Source of the DNA: Gimesia chilikensis
GTDB taxonomy: Bacteria > Planctomycetota > Planctomycetia > Planctomycetales > Planctomycetaceae
NCBI RefSeq assembly: GCF_007744075.1
Contig: NZ_CP036266.1
Location: 3,333,748 to 3,397,747, forward strand
DNA: 64,000 nucleotides
Reading direction: 5' to 3'
The translations under genes were made by a program, and so were the position numbers. How positions within the stretch are numbered: position 1 is the first letter of the stretch; each line of letters opens with the position of its first letter. The notes under the pieces were generated by a model. That model was not told where the DNA came from. It made no database searches and saw nothing but the letters and a program-made list of their open reading frames with translations. Positions 1-9,152 of this stretch are shown here, piece by piece.

Positions 1-799
1 CCGGCATGGGGCGGAAGTAAACGGTGCAGATACTCTGCGGGGGTGTGATATTGACGGCAGCCGTTTTGTCGTTGATACCGATGTTCCAGCCATTGGTAGG
101 CGGGTTGAATTCGTCATTCTGCCAGCGGGGATTGGTCATGCATTCTTCGTACAGTTTTTTCATTTCGACGAGGAACGGGATCATGGCGAGGTTCGCGTTG
201 ATGCCGGTATCGAGGCTGGAGTGAGCGGCCCGGCCGTGGGAGATGGCCTGGAAACCGTAGGTTCCCTTATGCGCGTAGACGACTTCAAGCATGGTCGGTT
301 CGCCGATGATGCCGTGGGCTTCGCCTGCTGCCATCTCTCGATAGATTTGGGAGTGTTCCGCTACGTTCTTAGCACCGTGATAGCCGACTTCTTCGTCTGC
401 GGTACAGGTGATGTAGAGCGGGTGTTTCAGGTCCTGATCGACGTAGCGTTTGGCGGCCGCCAGCATGCAGGCGATGGAACCTTTCATATCGCAGGAACCG
501 CGGCCATAGAGTTTGTCTCCCTGAATGGTGGGAGTGAACGGACCGAACTCGTCGGTGAACCAGGGATCTGCGGGAACCACATCGGTGTGGGCGAAGTAGG
601 CCATGCCTCCGGGGCCAGAACCGCGACGACCGATGACGTTGGCTTTACGTACGCCTTTGGCATCCGTGTATTCGAGGCGTTCGATTTCGAAACCCAGTTT
701 TTTGAGCTCGGCTTCGACGTAATCGGTGACTTCGATGTTTGAGTAGCAGCTGGTGGATTCAAAGCCGACCAGTTCCTGCGTGTATTTCAGGGCATCCAT
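1..799 (-). CDS. M20-family metallopeptidase (ArgE/DapE/carboxypeptidase type), 3' end outside window
   Basis: The reading frame runs on the minus strand from an ATG at 799 and is still open at base 1, so only the first 266 residues are here. It shows the M20 metal-binding signatures in order: AHTDVVPAD near residue 68, YGRGSCDMKG (bridging Asp) and TADEEVGYHGA (catalytic/metal Glu pair). The lid domain starts around AHKGTYGFQ and HGRAAHSS. Members are Zn-dependent deacylases or dipeptidases of the cytoplasm (acetylornithine deacetylase, succinyl-DAP desuccinylase, carboxypeptidase G2); the substrate cannot be chosen from the sequence. It starts 27 bases after the hydrolase gene at 827-1762 and is probably co-transcribed with it. 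Confidence 0.9.
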   Translation of the reverse strand, partial: MDALKYTQELVGFESTSCYSNIEVTDYVEAELKKLGFEIERLEYTDAKGVRKANVIGRRGSGPGGMAYFAHTDVVPADPWFTDEFGPFTPTIQGDKLYGRGSCDMKGSIACMLAAAKRYVDQDLKHPLYITCTADEEVGYHGAKNVAEHSQIYREMAAGEAHGIIGEPTMLEVVYAHKGTYGFQAISHGRAAHSSLDTGINANLAMIPFLVEMKKLYEECMTNPRWQNDEFNPPTNGWNIGINDKTAAVNITPPQSICTVYFRPMP

Positions 800-826
800 G
801 AATGGGTTCCGGGTATTCTCTCTGGG

Positions 827-1762
827 TTAAGACTTCAGGTGGCGCTCGAAGTGGGACCGTGTTTTATCCCACATCACGGGGGACAGCACGTGGCCGGCTC
901 CCTCTTCAATATAATAACTAAAGTTTGTTTCTGCATTCATGGCAGCGTAGTTGTTTGCAATTATTTTGACACCGCGGCGGACTTCATCGATGGGGCTGCC
1001 CCCATCCAGCTCACCGAAATTCATGTGCAATGGACGCGGGGCGATGAGGGCGGCGATGTCGGGGGTGTCGCCAAATTCGTAGATACCCGGGATGAAATTA
1101 GGGAAACAGTGCAGCATGTGTTCGCGGTGAATGCCTTTGTAGGTGGGCAGGCAGCAGTTGCCCACCAGGCATTTGATACGGGGTTCCCAGGGACCGATGA
1201 GCCAGGTGTGCGTGGAACCCATCGAATGTCCGTAGCAGCCGATTTTTTCATCGATGACTTCGGGGCGACTCTGCAGAAAGTCGACGGCGCGTTGCATGTC
1301 GAGAATATTTTTCCAGGCCATGCATTTGCCGTCGACGACGTAACGCAGGAATTCAAAGCGTTCATAATTCCCTGCTTTGAGCTTGCCGGTCGGGTCCTGG
1401 CGTTCTTCGAAGCAGAGGGCATCCGGACAGAGGACCACGTAACCTTCTTTCGCGAGGGCGGCACCGGTGTGGTGCATCGGGTTTCCGGCCAGTCCCGCCG
1501 GTTCGCTTTTGCCGAGATGGTACTGACCGGCGTGCTGGTGCCAGACCGCGACGGCGGGAGCGGGATGCGCGGGCGAGACCATATCGGGAATCAGCAGCAT
1601 GGCGGGAATCGGATCGCCGGGCTCGGCTTCGTAGGTCAGTGACTCAATGCGATAGCCGTCCCGTTGAATGGTATCACGGTGTTTGACATTCAGTTCCGGC
1701 GGCGCGGGCCAGTCACCGCCGAGGCCTGCTAACAGTTTTTGTTTAAATTCGGCGGGGGGCAT
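827..1762 (-). CDS. Alpha/beta hydrolase, dienelactone hydrolase / acetylxylan-esterase-like
   Basis: A 311-residue protein of the large alpha/beta hydrolase group often annotated as dienelactone hydrolase or acetyl xylan esterase in planctomycetes. Visible motifs are VWHQHAGQ (oxyanion region), the nucleophile elbow GHSMGS, GELDGGSP for the acid and GAGHVLSP for the catalytic His. I chose the ATG at 1762 (MPPAEFKQ) because an AGGA lies 9 bases before it. The frame stays open to an ATG at 1906, and another in-frame ATG at 1837 would add 25 residues. No signal peptide is evident with the chosen start. It is the first gene of a probable two-gene minus-strand unit with the M20 peptidase. Confidence 0.88.
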   Translation of the reverse strand: MPPAEFKQKLLAGLGGDWPAPPELNVKHRDTIQRDGYRIESLTYEAEPGDPIPAMLLIPDMVSPAHPAPAVAVWHQHAGQYHLGKSEPAGLAGNPMHHTGAALAKEGYVVLCPDALCFEERQDPTGKLKAGNYERFEFLRYVVDGKCMAWKNILDMQRAVDFLQSRPEVIDEKIGCYGHSMGSTHTWLIGPWEPRIKCLVGNCCLPTYKGIHREHMLHCFPNFIPGIYEFGDTPDIAALIAPRPLHMNFGELDGGSPIDEVRRGVKIIANNYAAMNAETNFSYYIEEGAGHVLSPVMWDKTRSHFERHLKS

Positions 1763-2092
1763 GGGGGAGGTTCCTGTAGAATGATTGGTTTTTAGATGAG
1801 CATGGTGAGACGAGTGCTGATTAATACCTGAATTCATGATGAGACATGATATCAAATTTGTTTGTTCCCCGTAGTTTTCATTTGCTGTCTCGATAACGAG
1901 TAGCATATGGGGGTAGATAGCGCCCGGAATAGTAACACCGGTCCGAATAGAATTCCGAGTCGATCATGGTGCGGGTTCCAGAAGAGTTTGGAAGCAGTGG
2001 CAGAACTGTCAGGTGATCTTGTTTATACCGCACAGGTGTGTAATATGAAACCCTCTGTCAGACTGGATCGAAACTAAAGAAATGAATATTGA
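1763..2092. other. Intergenic region, divergent promoters expected
   Basis: 330 bases separate the divergent hydrolase (minus) and the small gene at 2093 (plus). The minus frame of the hydrolase stays open through part of it, but codon use there looks non-coding. I see no RNA gene or clear promoter. Confidence 0.5.
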
Positions 2093-2632
2093 ATGAAGCC
2101 TGATTTTATCATCTTGAGCGAGAGGGAACGCCTGAAACCCTTCAGGAAATACATCGGAAAAGAACTGTCAGAGATTTCCTGTTGGAGGCTGTGTTGCGAT
2201 GGAGAACCGGACACTGAATGTGATTGTAATCTGGATCTACTGTTTCGAGATGAGAGCGTCTTGTCTATGTCTATCAAAGAAGATGGTCAAAGCATTGAAG
2301 CCTATCCCAGGGTTTTTAATAAACCCGTTTGGGCTGTCTCCGATGACGTAAATCGATATGGGTGGCAACGGATAATGCTGACAAAAGATCAACCATGGGC
2401 CAAGCTTGTTGAGCAACAGCTGACGCAGATTGATTCAATCATTTTACAGTGGACGGAACGCCGACAGGAGCAGGAAATCAGGCATGAGGCATTGGCTGGA
2501 TGTCGTTGTGTCTTTGAGAACAATAATTACCTGGTTTTCACCAATCGAGGAGACCAGGCCGAATGGTTTTTTAATCAAATGCCGTATAAATCCGAACTGG
2601 CAAATGGTGAGATGTGTCTGGACTCCATCTGA
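2093..2632 (+). CDS. Hypothetical protein, 179 aa
   Basis: I do not recognise a family. The protein is soluble, with no signal peptide or membrane segment, and is rich in Cys in one stretch (SCWRLCCDGEPDTECDCN, residues 29-46) and in Trp. The Cys group could bind metal or form disulfides but matches no standard motif. The ATG at 2093 is the only reasonable start; the ribosome binding site is weak. It precedes two further small plus-strand genes with short spacing, so the three may be one unit. Confidence 0.6.
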   Translation: MKPDFIILSERERLKPFRKYIGKELSEISCWRLCCDGEPDTECDCNLDLLFRDESVLSMSIKEDGQSIEAYPRVFNKPVWAVSDDVNRYGWQRIMLTKDQPWAKLVEQQLTQIDSIILQWTERRQEQEIRHEALAGCRCVFENNNYLVFTNRGDQAEWFFNQMPYKSELANGEMCLDSI

Positions 2633-2673
2633 AAACTGGCGAAAACAACCTTGGATCACCAAAAGGATATCGA

Positions 2674-2994
2674 ATGACACTCCCCAGCCGAGGAAAACGC
2701 ACGATCACTGTGGATGGTATTGATTATCATTGGCTGATTCGAAGTCGAGCCACATACATACAAGAGTGTGAATCCGGAAATATGCTGGCGGCGATCGAAC
2801 GAGCTGATACAAAGGGGGCAACTCTTGCAGTCGTGTTTCCCTGGGTGAGATTTGAGGGGGAGTATAAGTTCGAAGCCAGGTCCGTGACTCCCGAGATCAT
2901 TGCTAAATGTATTCGCGAAGCACTACGCGAGGGTTGGCAGCCTGCTATGAGAGGCGCGAGATTTTTGTTTCATTATCCGGATCAAACATCTTAA
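2674..2994 (+). CDS. Conserved hypothetical protein, 106 aa
   Basis: A small soluble protein beginning MTLPSRGKRTITVDGIDYHW. The start at 2674 is set by AAAGGA at 2662-2667; an in-frame ATG at 2614 would overlap the previous gene and lacks such a site. The pattern 'ITVDG..YHW.IR ... VTPEIIAKCIREALREGWQP' resembles a widespread small family of unknown function in which a beta-rich front is followed by a helix ending in GWQP; that resemblance is from memory. No catalytic residues are evident. Confidence 0.65.
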   Translation: MTLPSRGKRTITVDGIDYHWLIRSRATYIQECESGNMLAAIERADTKGATLAVVFPWVRFEGEYKFEARSVTPEIIAKCIREALREGWQPAMRGARFLFHYPDQTS

Positions 2995-2997
2995 GCG

Positions 2998-3309
2998 ATG
3001 TTTGATCCCTTCGCCTTTAATGGGGAACCTCTTGGGAATTATGAAGTGAAGTCAATCTATGCGATAACAAGCTGTCAGATCTGGGGGACGAGGAACTGCT
3101 GGTCGCTTTCTGCGCAGGCGGGATCGAGTGAACCAGCGCGGACGTGCGAGGTGAAACTGGAAATTCAGGGGGATCGTAAATCAGGTTATAATCTGGTAAT
3201 GAGTCCCGAGGGATTTTTTACTGCCGATTCATGGCATGAAACCCGACAGGCGGCCCTGGAAACAGCACATGAATTATTTGGCGTCGATGTGAAAGACTGG
3301 ACGGAGTGA
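2998..3309 (+). CDS. Hypothetical protein, 103 aa
   Basis: It starts 3 bases after the stop of the gene at 2674, which argues for translational coupling and a shared function. The product is soluble, without signal or membrane segment, and I recognise no domain. A central 'CEVKLEIQGDRKSGYNLVMSPEGFFTA' region suggests a small beta-sheet fold. There is no convincing ribosome binding site of its own. Confidence 0.55.
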   Translation: MFDPFAFNGEPLGNYEVKSIYAITSCQIWGTRNCWSLSAQAGSSEPARTCEVKLEIQGDRKSGYNLVMSPEGFFTADSWHETRQAALETAHELFGVDVKDWTE

Positions 3310-3648
3310 ATCTGTTTCTCTGGAGTTTCCGTACCAACTTCTTCGCTGCAGCCAATTGCTATTTTTGATGCTCTTCATCACCTGTGCGGCCCGTTTTTTG
3401 ATGTCTTCCGGGTTGGAGAGTTCGTTAAACCGCTGGACGGTGACGGCCTGTTCCATGTCGCCGGCGTTTTCCAGACCGATCCTGAAGGACGGCTCAGAAA
3501 ACGCTCGCGAAATCCGATGAACTGCGTTATGCTGCAAGTGAACAAAAAAATCAGTTTCATTTGATCCTGGGTCGGATCGTTCGCGTTGTCAGACTCAAGA
3601 CAAGACTGTTTTCCCAGCGCCGTTTGTTCTTCAGGATGAATCCGTTCC
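3310..3648. other. Intergenic region, possible decayed gene on minus strand
   Basis: 339 bases with no gene I can support. A minus-strand frame at 3274-3537 has a plausible stretch (IGLENAGDMEQAV ... SNPEDIKKRAAQV) that could be the remnant of a larger protein, but its end overlaps the gene at 2998 and it has no good start. Confidence 0.4.
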
Positions 3649-4680
3649 ATGTCAATTCAAGTCAACTGCCCTGTCTGTGCGAAGAATTATAAAGTCAAAG
3701 AGGAAGCCGCCGGTAAAAAGCTGCGCTGTAAGGAGTGTGGCGAAACCGTGGCGATTCCCACGCTGGAATCAATACAGGATGAGGACTACGCCGAGAATGA
3801 CTTTTCCAGCCTGCTGGACGATGCGGTGGAACTGGAAGCGAAGTCCAAAACGATTCGCCGGCCGGTGCGGCGCAAGCCGATGGTCAAGGCCGAGAAGTAT
3901 GACGGTGATGAAGACGGCCCTGTCACGCGTAAGAAAGAGAATAACTACGTCGAGGATCTGAAGGCGACGTTCCTGATGCTGCTCGATCCGTCCAACCTGT
4001 TTATCTTCATGCTGCTCTGGCTGGGGATGGGGCTCTGTTTCTCATTATTACCTTTCGCCGGCACGCTGGGATTTATCGGGCTGATCATCATCCGGGGCTG
4101 GTACAGCCATTATCGCTTCTGTGTGATTTATGAAGCGGCTGCAGGTGAGAAACATCTGCCGGAGTTAAGCCCCGAAGAGGGCTTTTTTATCCCGATGGTC
4201 AAGTGGATTTTCACCTGGTTCCTGGTTCATTTTCCGGCTTATGCCTATGTGGGCGTGATCTTCTTCCTCAATCCGGAGATCATTGCGGATGCGGGGCTGT
4301 ATTTGTTCGGAATGGAGACCATTGGTGATAACCTGCCTGCATTTCACCTGAGCATGTTCATGTTTCTGTATTGTATGGGTGTGTTCTTCTGGCCGATTCT
4401 GGCGCTGTGTGTGGCCGTCGGTGGTGTGGAATCGGTCTTACGTCTCGACCTGATGGTCCTGACGATTTTCAAATCGATGCCCGCTTACTTCTTTACCGCA
4501 ACCGGGATGTTCTTCGTGGCGGGGCTGCAGCTCGGCTTGACTTTCGCGAACATCGAATGGGGGATCATGGGCCTGTTTCTGATGCGAGGCGTGATGATCT
4601 ACGTCGAACTGGTGGCGTTACGAATGATTGGCCTGTATTACCACCACTTCAAGAACCAGTTCGCCTGGTCGTGGGGTTAA
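3649..4680 (+). CDS. Zinc-ribbon (MJ0042-type) multi-pass membrane protein
   Basis: 343 residues. The N-terminus (residues 8-38) is a two-knuckle zinc ribbon, CPVC and CKEC, of the MJ0042 / FdhE-like type common at the front of planctomycete membrane proteins. A charged linker (40-105) follows, and then about six hydrophobic segments from residue 110 to 335 (LFIFMLLWLGMG, FIGLIIIRGWY, WIFTWFLVHFPAY, MFMFLYCMGVFFWPILAL and others). The ribbon should lie in the cytoplasm. No transporter or enzyme family is recognised. It ends 23 bases from the convergent gene at 4704-5651, which has the same kind of ribbon. Confidence 0.85.
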   Translation: MSIQVNCPVCAKNYKVKEEAAGKKLRCKECGETVAIPTLESIQDEDYAENDFSSLLDDAVELEAKSKTIRRPVRRKPMVKAEKYDGDEDGPVTRKKENNYVEDLKATFLMLLDPSNLFIFMLLWLGMGLCFSLLPFAGTLGFIGLIIIRGWYSHYRFCVIYEAAAGEKHLPELSPEEGFFIPMVKWIFTWFLVHFPAYAYVGVIFFLNPEIIADAGLYLFGMETIGDNLPAFHLSMFMFLYCMGVFFWPILALCVAVGGVESVLRLDLMVLTIFKSMPAYFFTATGMFFVAGLQLGLTFANIEWGIMGLFLMRGVMIYVELVALRMIGLYYHHFKNQFAWSWG

Positions 4681-4703
4681 ACAGACAGGCTCTTTCGAAC
4701 CGG

Positions 4704-5651
4704 CTACTTTTCGTGAATCGTATTGATCACCTGGGTGAAGATCGGTGTGAACTGATCGAACTGACCGTCGGGACAGAGGCAGATCATATTGAACTGCACC
4801 CGTCCGGTGAGCAGGGTCACCCGGTAGCCACGCTGTGTGCCTCCCAGCAGTGATTTGGTGGTGAAGACAGACTGGCAGGCATCGCCCATTTTGGTGTCCA
4901 GTAACTTGTAATCGCCGATTTCTTCGTAGTTGGGGTAGTCGTCCGCCAGTTTGATTTTCATCAGGCGATGGATGCCGACGACCGGCGGTTCGATTTCGTC
5001 GGAATCGGCGCCTTGTGTCATCGCCAGGCCGGCACCACCGAGGGCGCCGCCAGTCATGTTGCCTCGTACCGAAATCGTGGCGCTTTCATCGGGGGAACTG
5101 AACCTGGCCCAGCTCTGGACGCCCCCCTGCCCGCCTCCGCTTTTGACATTCCAGTTATCGGGATATTCGCAGCCGAAGTCGCCGACTTCCGGGTGGAAGG
5201 TCGCATACTTGACGGGGCCTGCCTGCTGATTCTGTGCCGCATTCTGAGCACTCAACGAACTTCCTGCGGTCACCATAAAATAGATCACACCGCCGGTCAG
5301 GGCGAGCCCCAGGATACTGCCGCCGACTAACAGCAGAACGGGAGGTTGTGACTTTTCCTGTTCCGATTTTTTACCCTTGGATTTGGCTTTCGTTGTGCCG
5401 GCACTGCTGCTGGAGTTACCTTTCTTTTTGCGTGCGCGACGGGCGCGGGCTACAGCGGCACTGTCAAATTCTTCGTCGAAATCATCGAACTCATCTGCGG
5501 ACGCGGCTCTGGCTTTTTTCTTCTGGCCATCGGCTTTGAGGACAAAGGGAGTTTCGCAACTGCGGCAGTTGACTTTCTTCCCCAGCATTTTGGTGCTTTT
5601 CAGTTTAGCCTTGGCCTGACAGTGCGGACAGGTGACGACGATTTCTGGCAT
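4704..5651 (-). CDS. Zinc-ribbon, single-pass membrane protein with extracytoplasmic domain
   Basis: 315 residues. Residues 8-35 form a zinc ribbon (CPHC ... CRSC); residues 40-105 are a low-complexity Asp/Glu then Lys/Arg/Ser linker. One transmembrane helix (PVLLLVGGSILGLALTG) sits at about 107-130. The remaining 180 residues form a globular domain with ATFHPEVGDFGCEYPDNWNV near its start, which resembles the PsbP-like / lipoprotein-type fold used by many planctomycete proteins; I infer that from layout only. The topology implies a cytoplasmic ribbon and an exported sensor or binding domain. The start at 5651 has GGGAG upstream. Confidence 0.85.
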   Translation of the reverse strand: MPEIVVTCPHCQAKAKLKSTKMLGKKVNCRSCETPFVLKADGQKKKARAASADEFDDFDEEFDSAAVARARRARKKKGNSSSSAGTTKAKSKGKKSEQEKSQPPVLLLVGGSILGLALTGGVIYFMVTAGSSLSAQNAAQNQQAGPVKYATFHPEVGDFGCEYPDNWNVKSGGGQGGVQSWARFSSPDESATISVRGNMTGGALGGAGLAMTQGADSDEIEPPVVGIHRLMKIKLADDYPNYEEIGDYKLLDTKMGDACQSVFTTKSLLGGTQRGYRVTLLTGRVQFNMICLCPDGQFDQFTPIFTQVINTIHEK

Positions 5652-6097
5652 TTATGAATTCTCCCGGAAAGAGATGTGAGAGCGACAGTCCCGGGCAGGA
5701 GCGGCTGCATCACTGCATTTACTGGTTAGCCTATTCAATCACTTCAGATTTATCCACTACGATATTTGTGAATCGTTGTGATAAACAGAAACAGGGTGAT
5801 GTGCAAGTCGATCTTGCAATACTCACGGAGAATTCATCGAACGTGGTTTTGTTTTTTCAGAAAGCGACAGACAAAAAACGGAGCAACTCCGTTCTAAAAC
5901 AGTAACGAAGCCCGTTGATCTGATTGCGTTACTGGCGCGACAGCAGTCGGTCAATGGGCTTTGTTTGTTTTTTGATTCCAGGAGCGGCTGATTTCCCTGT
6001 CCGCGGGTTGCTGGTTTCCATCGCTGGCGAGATATGGCATAATCAGGAGAATGGATTACGTTTAATTTCCGCCTGTCTCTGCTTTCGGGAGAATGCG
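5652..6097. other. Intergenic region
   Basis: 446 bases between the zinc-ribbon gene (minus) and the ceramidase-like gene (plus), expected to hold divergent promoters. The ceramidase frame is open back to 5924, but the ATG at 6098 has the ribosome site and signal peptide, so the upstream part is not coding. Nothing else is seen. Confidence 0.5.
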
Positions 6098-7483
6098 ATG
6101 GTTGCCTGTGGTTTGAAATTTCTGTCTGTTGTGTTGTGTGTCTGCTGCCTGAGTGGTGGCACGCTCCGTGCTGCGGACGCCGGTTATGCTTATGGTTTCG
6201 CGAAGACCGAAATTACTCCCGAGGTCCCGTTACGGCTCTCCGGGTACGGCAACCGGGATACGGTTTACGAGAACGTGGATGAGCCCCTGTATGTGCGGGC
6301 CATCGCGATTCGATCGCCTGAGAAAAAGGTCTGTGCGCTGGTCTCGCTCGATTCCATCGGTTTCGCCGGCACGTTTACCGACCGGATTGCGAAGACGGTC
6401 AAAGAGAAGTACGGACTGGACCGCGATCAACTGGTGATCTGCAGCACGCATTCCCATACCGCTCCGCATCCGGTGGAGGGCTTGTCGAATATCTTCTCTA
6501 CACCGCTGACCGAAGCGCAGCGGAATGCATCACAGAAGTACTGGACCCAGGTCGAAGCGCGGATCGTAAAGACCGTCGGCACTGCGATTGAAGATCTCAA
6601 GCCGGGAACGATGGCGCTGGTCACCGGAGAAGTCGGCTTTGCCCAGAACCGGCGGGTGCTGAAGAACGGCAAGTGGACCGGGTTCGGCGTCAATCCGGAG
6701 GGGCCCGTCGACCACAGTCTGCCGGTATTGAAGGTGACTGATGGCAACGGACGACTGCGGGGACTGGTATTTAACTATGCCTGTCACTGCACCACGTTCG
6801 GCGGCGATTACAATTGTCTCAACGGCGACTGGGCCGGCTATGCCGCCCGTTATATTGAAGAGCAACAGGGGGAGATTGTCGCCGTCTGCACGATCGGTTG
6901 TGGAGCCGATCAGAATCCGATCCGGGGCAAGAAGGATGTAGCGAAGGATCTGGCCATCGGTCATGGCCGGGCGATCGCGGTGGAAGTTGCCCGACTGCTG
7001 AAACAAGAGACGCAGCCCATTACGGCCCCGCTGGGAACTGCTTATGGCAAGGCGGATCTACCTTTCGAGCCTCCAACGAAACAGGAACTGGAAACGGCCC
7101 TCGATCATCAGCGGCCGCAGGTCAGACAGCACGCGGCTAACATGCTCAAGCACTTCGAGAAAGAGGGGAAACTGCCGACGAGCTATCCTGCTCCCGTGCA
7201 GGTCTGGAAGTTCGGTCGGCAGTTTACGATGGTCTTCCTGGGAGGCGAAGTGGTGGTGGACTACGCGTTGCGGCTCAAGCGGGAACTCAAAAGTGACGAC
7301 GTCTGGGCGACTGCTTACGCCAATGACGTGTTCGGCTACGTCGCATCAGAGCGGATGCGGGATGAAGGTGGTTACGAGGTTGATTTCTCGATGATCTACT
7401 ACAATCAGCCGGGCCGCTGGGCGAAAGGAACCGAAGATATTCTGATCAAGCGCATTCACGAACTGGTGCAGCAGGCAGAGTGA
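6098..7483 (+). CDS. Neutral/alkaline non-lysosomal ceramidase N-terminal-domain protein, secreted
   Basis: 461 residues starting MVACGLKF, with GGGAGAA 5 bases upstream and a signal peptide ending near LRAADA. Family features are the early 'FAKTEITPEVPLRLSGYGNR' strand, the zinc-ligand stretch STHSHTAPHP, the NYACHCTTFGGD loop and the GCGADQNP motif. Neutral ceramidases hydrolyse the N-acyl bond of ceramides; planctomycete versions keep only the N-terminal catalytic-like domain, as here, and lack the C-terminal Ig-like part. The real substrate is unknown and need not be a ceramide. The gene is monocistronic. Confidence 0.88.
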   Translation: MVACGLKFLSVVLCVCCLSGGTLRAADAGYAYGFAKTEITPEVPLRLSGYGNRDTVYENVDEPLYVRAIAIRSPEKKVCALVSLDSIGFAGTFTDRIAKTVKEKYGLDRDQLVICSTHSHTAPHPVEGLSNIFSTPLTEAQRNASQKYWTQVEARIVKTVGTAIEDLKPGTMALVTGEVGFAQNRRVLKNGKWTGFGVNPEGPVDHSLPVLKVTDGNGRLRGLVFNYACHCTTFGGDYNCLNGDWAGYAARYIEEQQGEIVAVCTIGCGADQNPIRGKKDVAKDLAIGHGRAIAVEVARLLKQETQPITAPLGTAYGKADLPFEPPTKQELETALDHQRPQVRQHAANMLKHFEKEGKLPTSYPAPVQVWKFGRQFTMVFLGGEVVVDYALRLKRELKSDDVWATAYANDVFGYVASERMRDEGGYEVDFSMIYYNQPGRWAKGTEDILIKRIHELVQQAE

Positions 7484-7594
7484 ATCGCGGCGAAAACAGG
7501 GATCGCGCTGGTGACCGGCGGCTGAAAATGGGTGATCCGCAGCCGGAAACCCGAATTTTTTTGAATTCGGGGCCTGCATTGTGTGTTGTAAGTA

Positions 7595-7624
7595 TTGAGC
7601 CGAAAAGCACTTTCCCGTTAGAAT
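7595..7624 (+). promoter_or_regulatory. Candidate promoter of tRNA-Arg
   Basis: TTGAGC at 7595-7600 and TAGAAT at 7619-7624, separated by 18 bases, fit a sigma-70-type promoter about 70 bases upstream of the tRNA. Pattern only. Confidence 0.35.
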
Positions 7625-7691
7625 CCAGCACCGCTTCCGCGACCCCGGTGCGAACTCATTCGCCCGAAGTGGGGTCCATAGAGAAACACAG

Positions 7692-7765
<74 letters not shown>

Positions 7766-7770
7766 CATAT

Positions 7771-7805
7771 AAGCCCATAAGCGATTAATGCTTATGGGCT
7801 TTTTT
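7771..7805 (+). terminator. Rho-independent terminator of tRNA-Arg
   Basis: Perfect 12-bp stem AAGCCCATAAGC / GCTTATGGGCTT with a 7-base loop, running directly into a T tract. The same terminator, with two changes, follows the tRNA fragment at 26856, so it belongs to the duplicated attachment block. Confidence 0.92.
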
Positions 7806-8770
7806 GTTTTTTGGAAATGTACCTAAATGTGTGGTTTTCATTGTGTACCTGATTCGCTCGCTTCACTTGCAGCTAAACAGAGATTAGAAGGCTCATAGCT
7901 GTCTGTGCAAATGATGCTCTTTTCCTCTGTCCAGTTCACACTTCAAGTCACGAAAGTCATGCTGAAAACTTTTGTTGTGTGTGTGGATGACCATTAAAAG
8001 AGAATTCTGTATTGGAAGATCGAGGTCTTACCTTGGCCGATTGGGAACTTCCTGTCTGGCTAGAATGCAATTTTAAAGCATGCGTGATCTCAGGAATTTC
8101 CGTAATGAGGGATACAGTCTTCCTCACAGTCCCTTGTATCTGTCGACTAATTGGAAAATCGGGCAGCTCGATAAAAAACACAAAGACTCGAAACTACTTG
8201 AAAATGAGCATTCTATTGAAGGCGGAATATCTCTGGACAAAGTAGTGAGTATCTACCTCTTCTTTTCTTTTGTCGCGATGTTGTAAATACGTTAAGGGTT
8301 GTGCGAGGTTACAAGGGCCTTTCACCCCGTATATCTCCACACGTGTCGGGATAAATAACGAGTCGTAAGTTTCCTGGTCGCCATCCTCAATAACTCCCCG
8401 GGATCCTGTAATGAAATCACGGACGCGCCTGAGATAAACGATTTCGCGCCTCTTCGAATTGATCAGAGGCTAAAGCATGCCAGTCCCTCTCAGATATTTA
8501 AACCGCAATTTTCCGTTTTTCTGGTACTGACACACTTAACGTTTCGGGACTGGTAAGAACTTCCGTTTCTCGAACTCACCCCCGGTATTTCTTTGAAACT
8601 CTCAGTTCAGACACTCTGTTTTAATCTTAGAACTCAGAACAAACACTGTCCCAGCCTGTTGACCTGACAACTTCCGGTCAGTTACGATTCGTCTACGCGG
8701 CGAAATGGTCTCTCCAAAGTAGTGTCAGGCAGCTCCGCATCGTATCTCTTTTAGAGGAACGGGACTTAAC
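7806..8770. other. Gene-poor left end of the tRNA-bounded segment
   Basis: About 965 bases with no supportable gene. The sequence is more AT-rich than the flanking chromosome. The short frames near 8012-8286 have no ribosome site and read like noise. TGTACCT occurs twice just inside the boundary (7818 and 7844) and could be recombinase arm sites, but this is speculative. The last part is probably the long 5' leader of the cold-shock gene. Confidence 0.5.
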
Positions 8771-8968
8771 ATGGCTGAAGGCACAATCAAGGTTGTGATG
8801 CAGAAGGGCTTTGGATTTATCGACACTGGAACTGGTAATGACCTGTTCTTCCACTCGTCAAATCTCGAAGGAATATCATTCGACCAGCTCCAGACCGGAC
8901 AGCGGGTGTCGTACACCGAAGGACGTGGTCCCAAAGGACCGTGTGCTGAGAACGTGAGACCAATCTGA
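8771..8968 (+). CDS. Cold-shock-domain protein (CspA family)
   Basis: 65 residues, the normal length for a single cold-shock domain. RNP1 is GFGFI (residues 14-18) and RNP2 is LFFHSS (25-30). It should bind single-stranded RNA/DNA and act as an RNA chaperone in the cytoplasm. The start at 8771 has AGAGGAA upstream. The long, AT-rich upstream stretch would suit a temperature-controlled leader as in other csp genes, but I cannot show a specific element. It is the first gene inside the tRNA-bounded segment. Confidence 0.93.
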   Translation: MAEGTIKVVMQKGFGFIDTGTGNDLFFHSSNLEGISFDQLQTGQRVSYTEGRGPKGPCAENVRPI

Positions 8969-9152
8969 CGGAACTGAGAGAAACTTCCTTCAAATCACAG
9001 CAAAACAAACATGAGCGAACAGGGCCTTCATCTTGAATGTCCTGCTGAATCCAAGGTTAGCCCGGATTACGGAAATACTAGAGTAGAACAGACAGATAAT
9101 CGTTCTTGCCTGTCAGGCGGCTAACATCTTATGTATCGAAAGCCGCTCTACT

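Noticed and set aside
3274-3537. Minus-strand frame of 87 residues with a protein-like middle part
   Set aside because: Overlaps the end of the gene at 2998, lacks a start signal and matches nothing known; at most a gene remnant.
8012-8286. Short frames that might be recombination directionality factors of the island
   Set aside because: No helix-turn-helix pattern, no ribosome site and no resemblance to Xis or integrase.
9011-9124. Possible 37-residue ORF between the cold-shock and spermidine-synthase-like genes
   Set aside because: No ribosome site, no family, and no coupling to the next gene; chance is the simpler reading.
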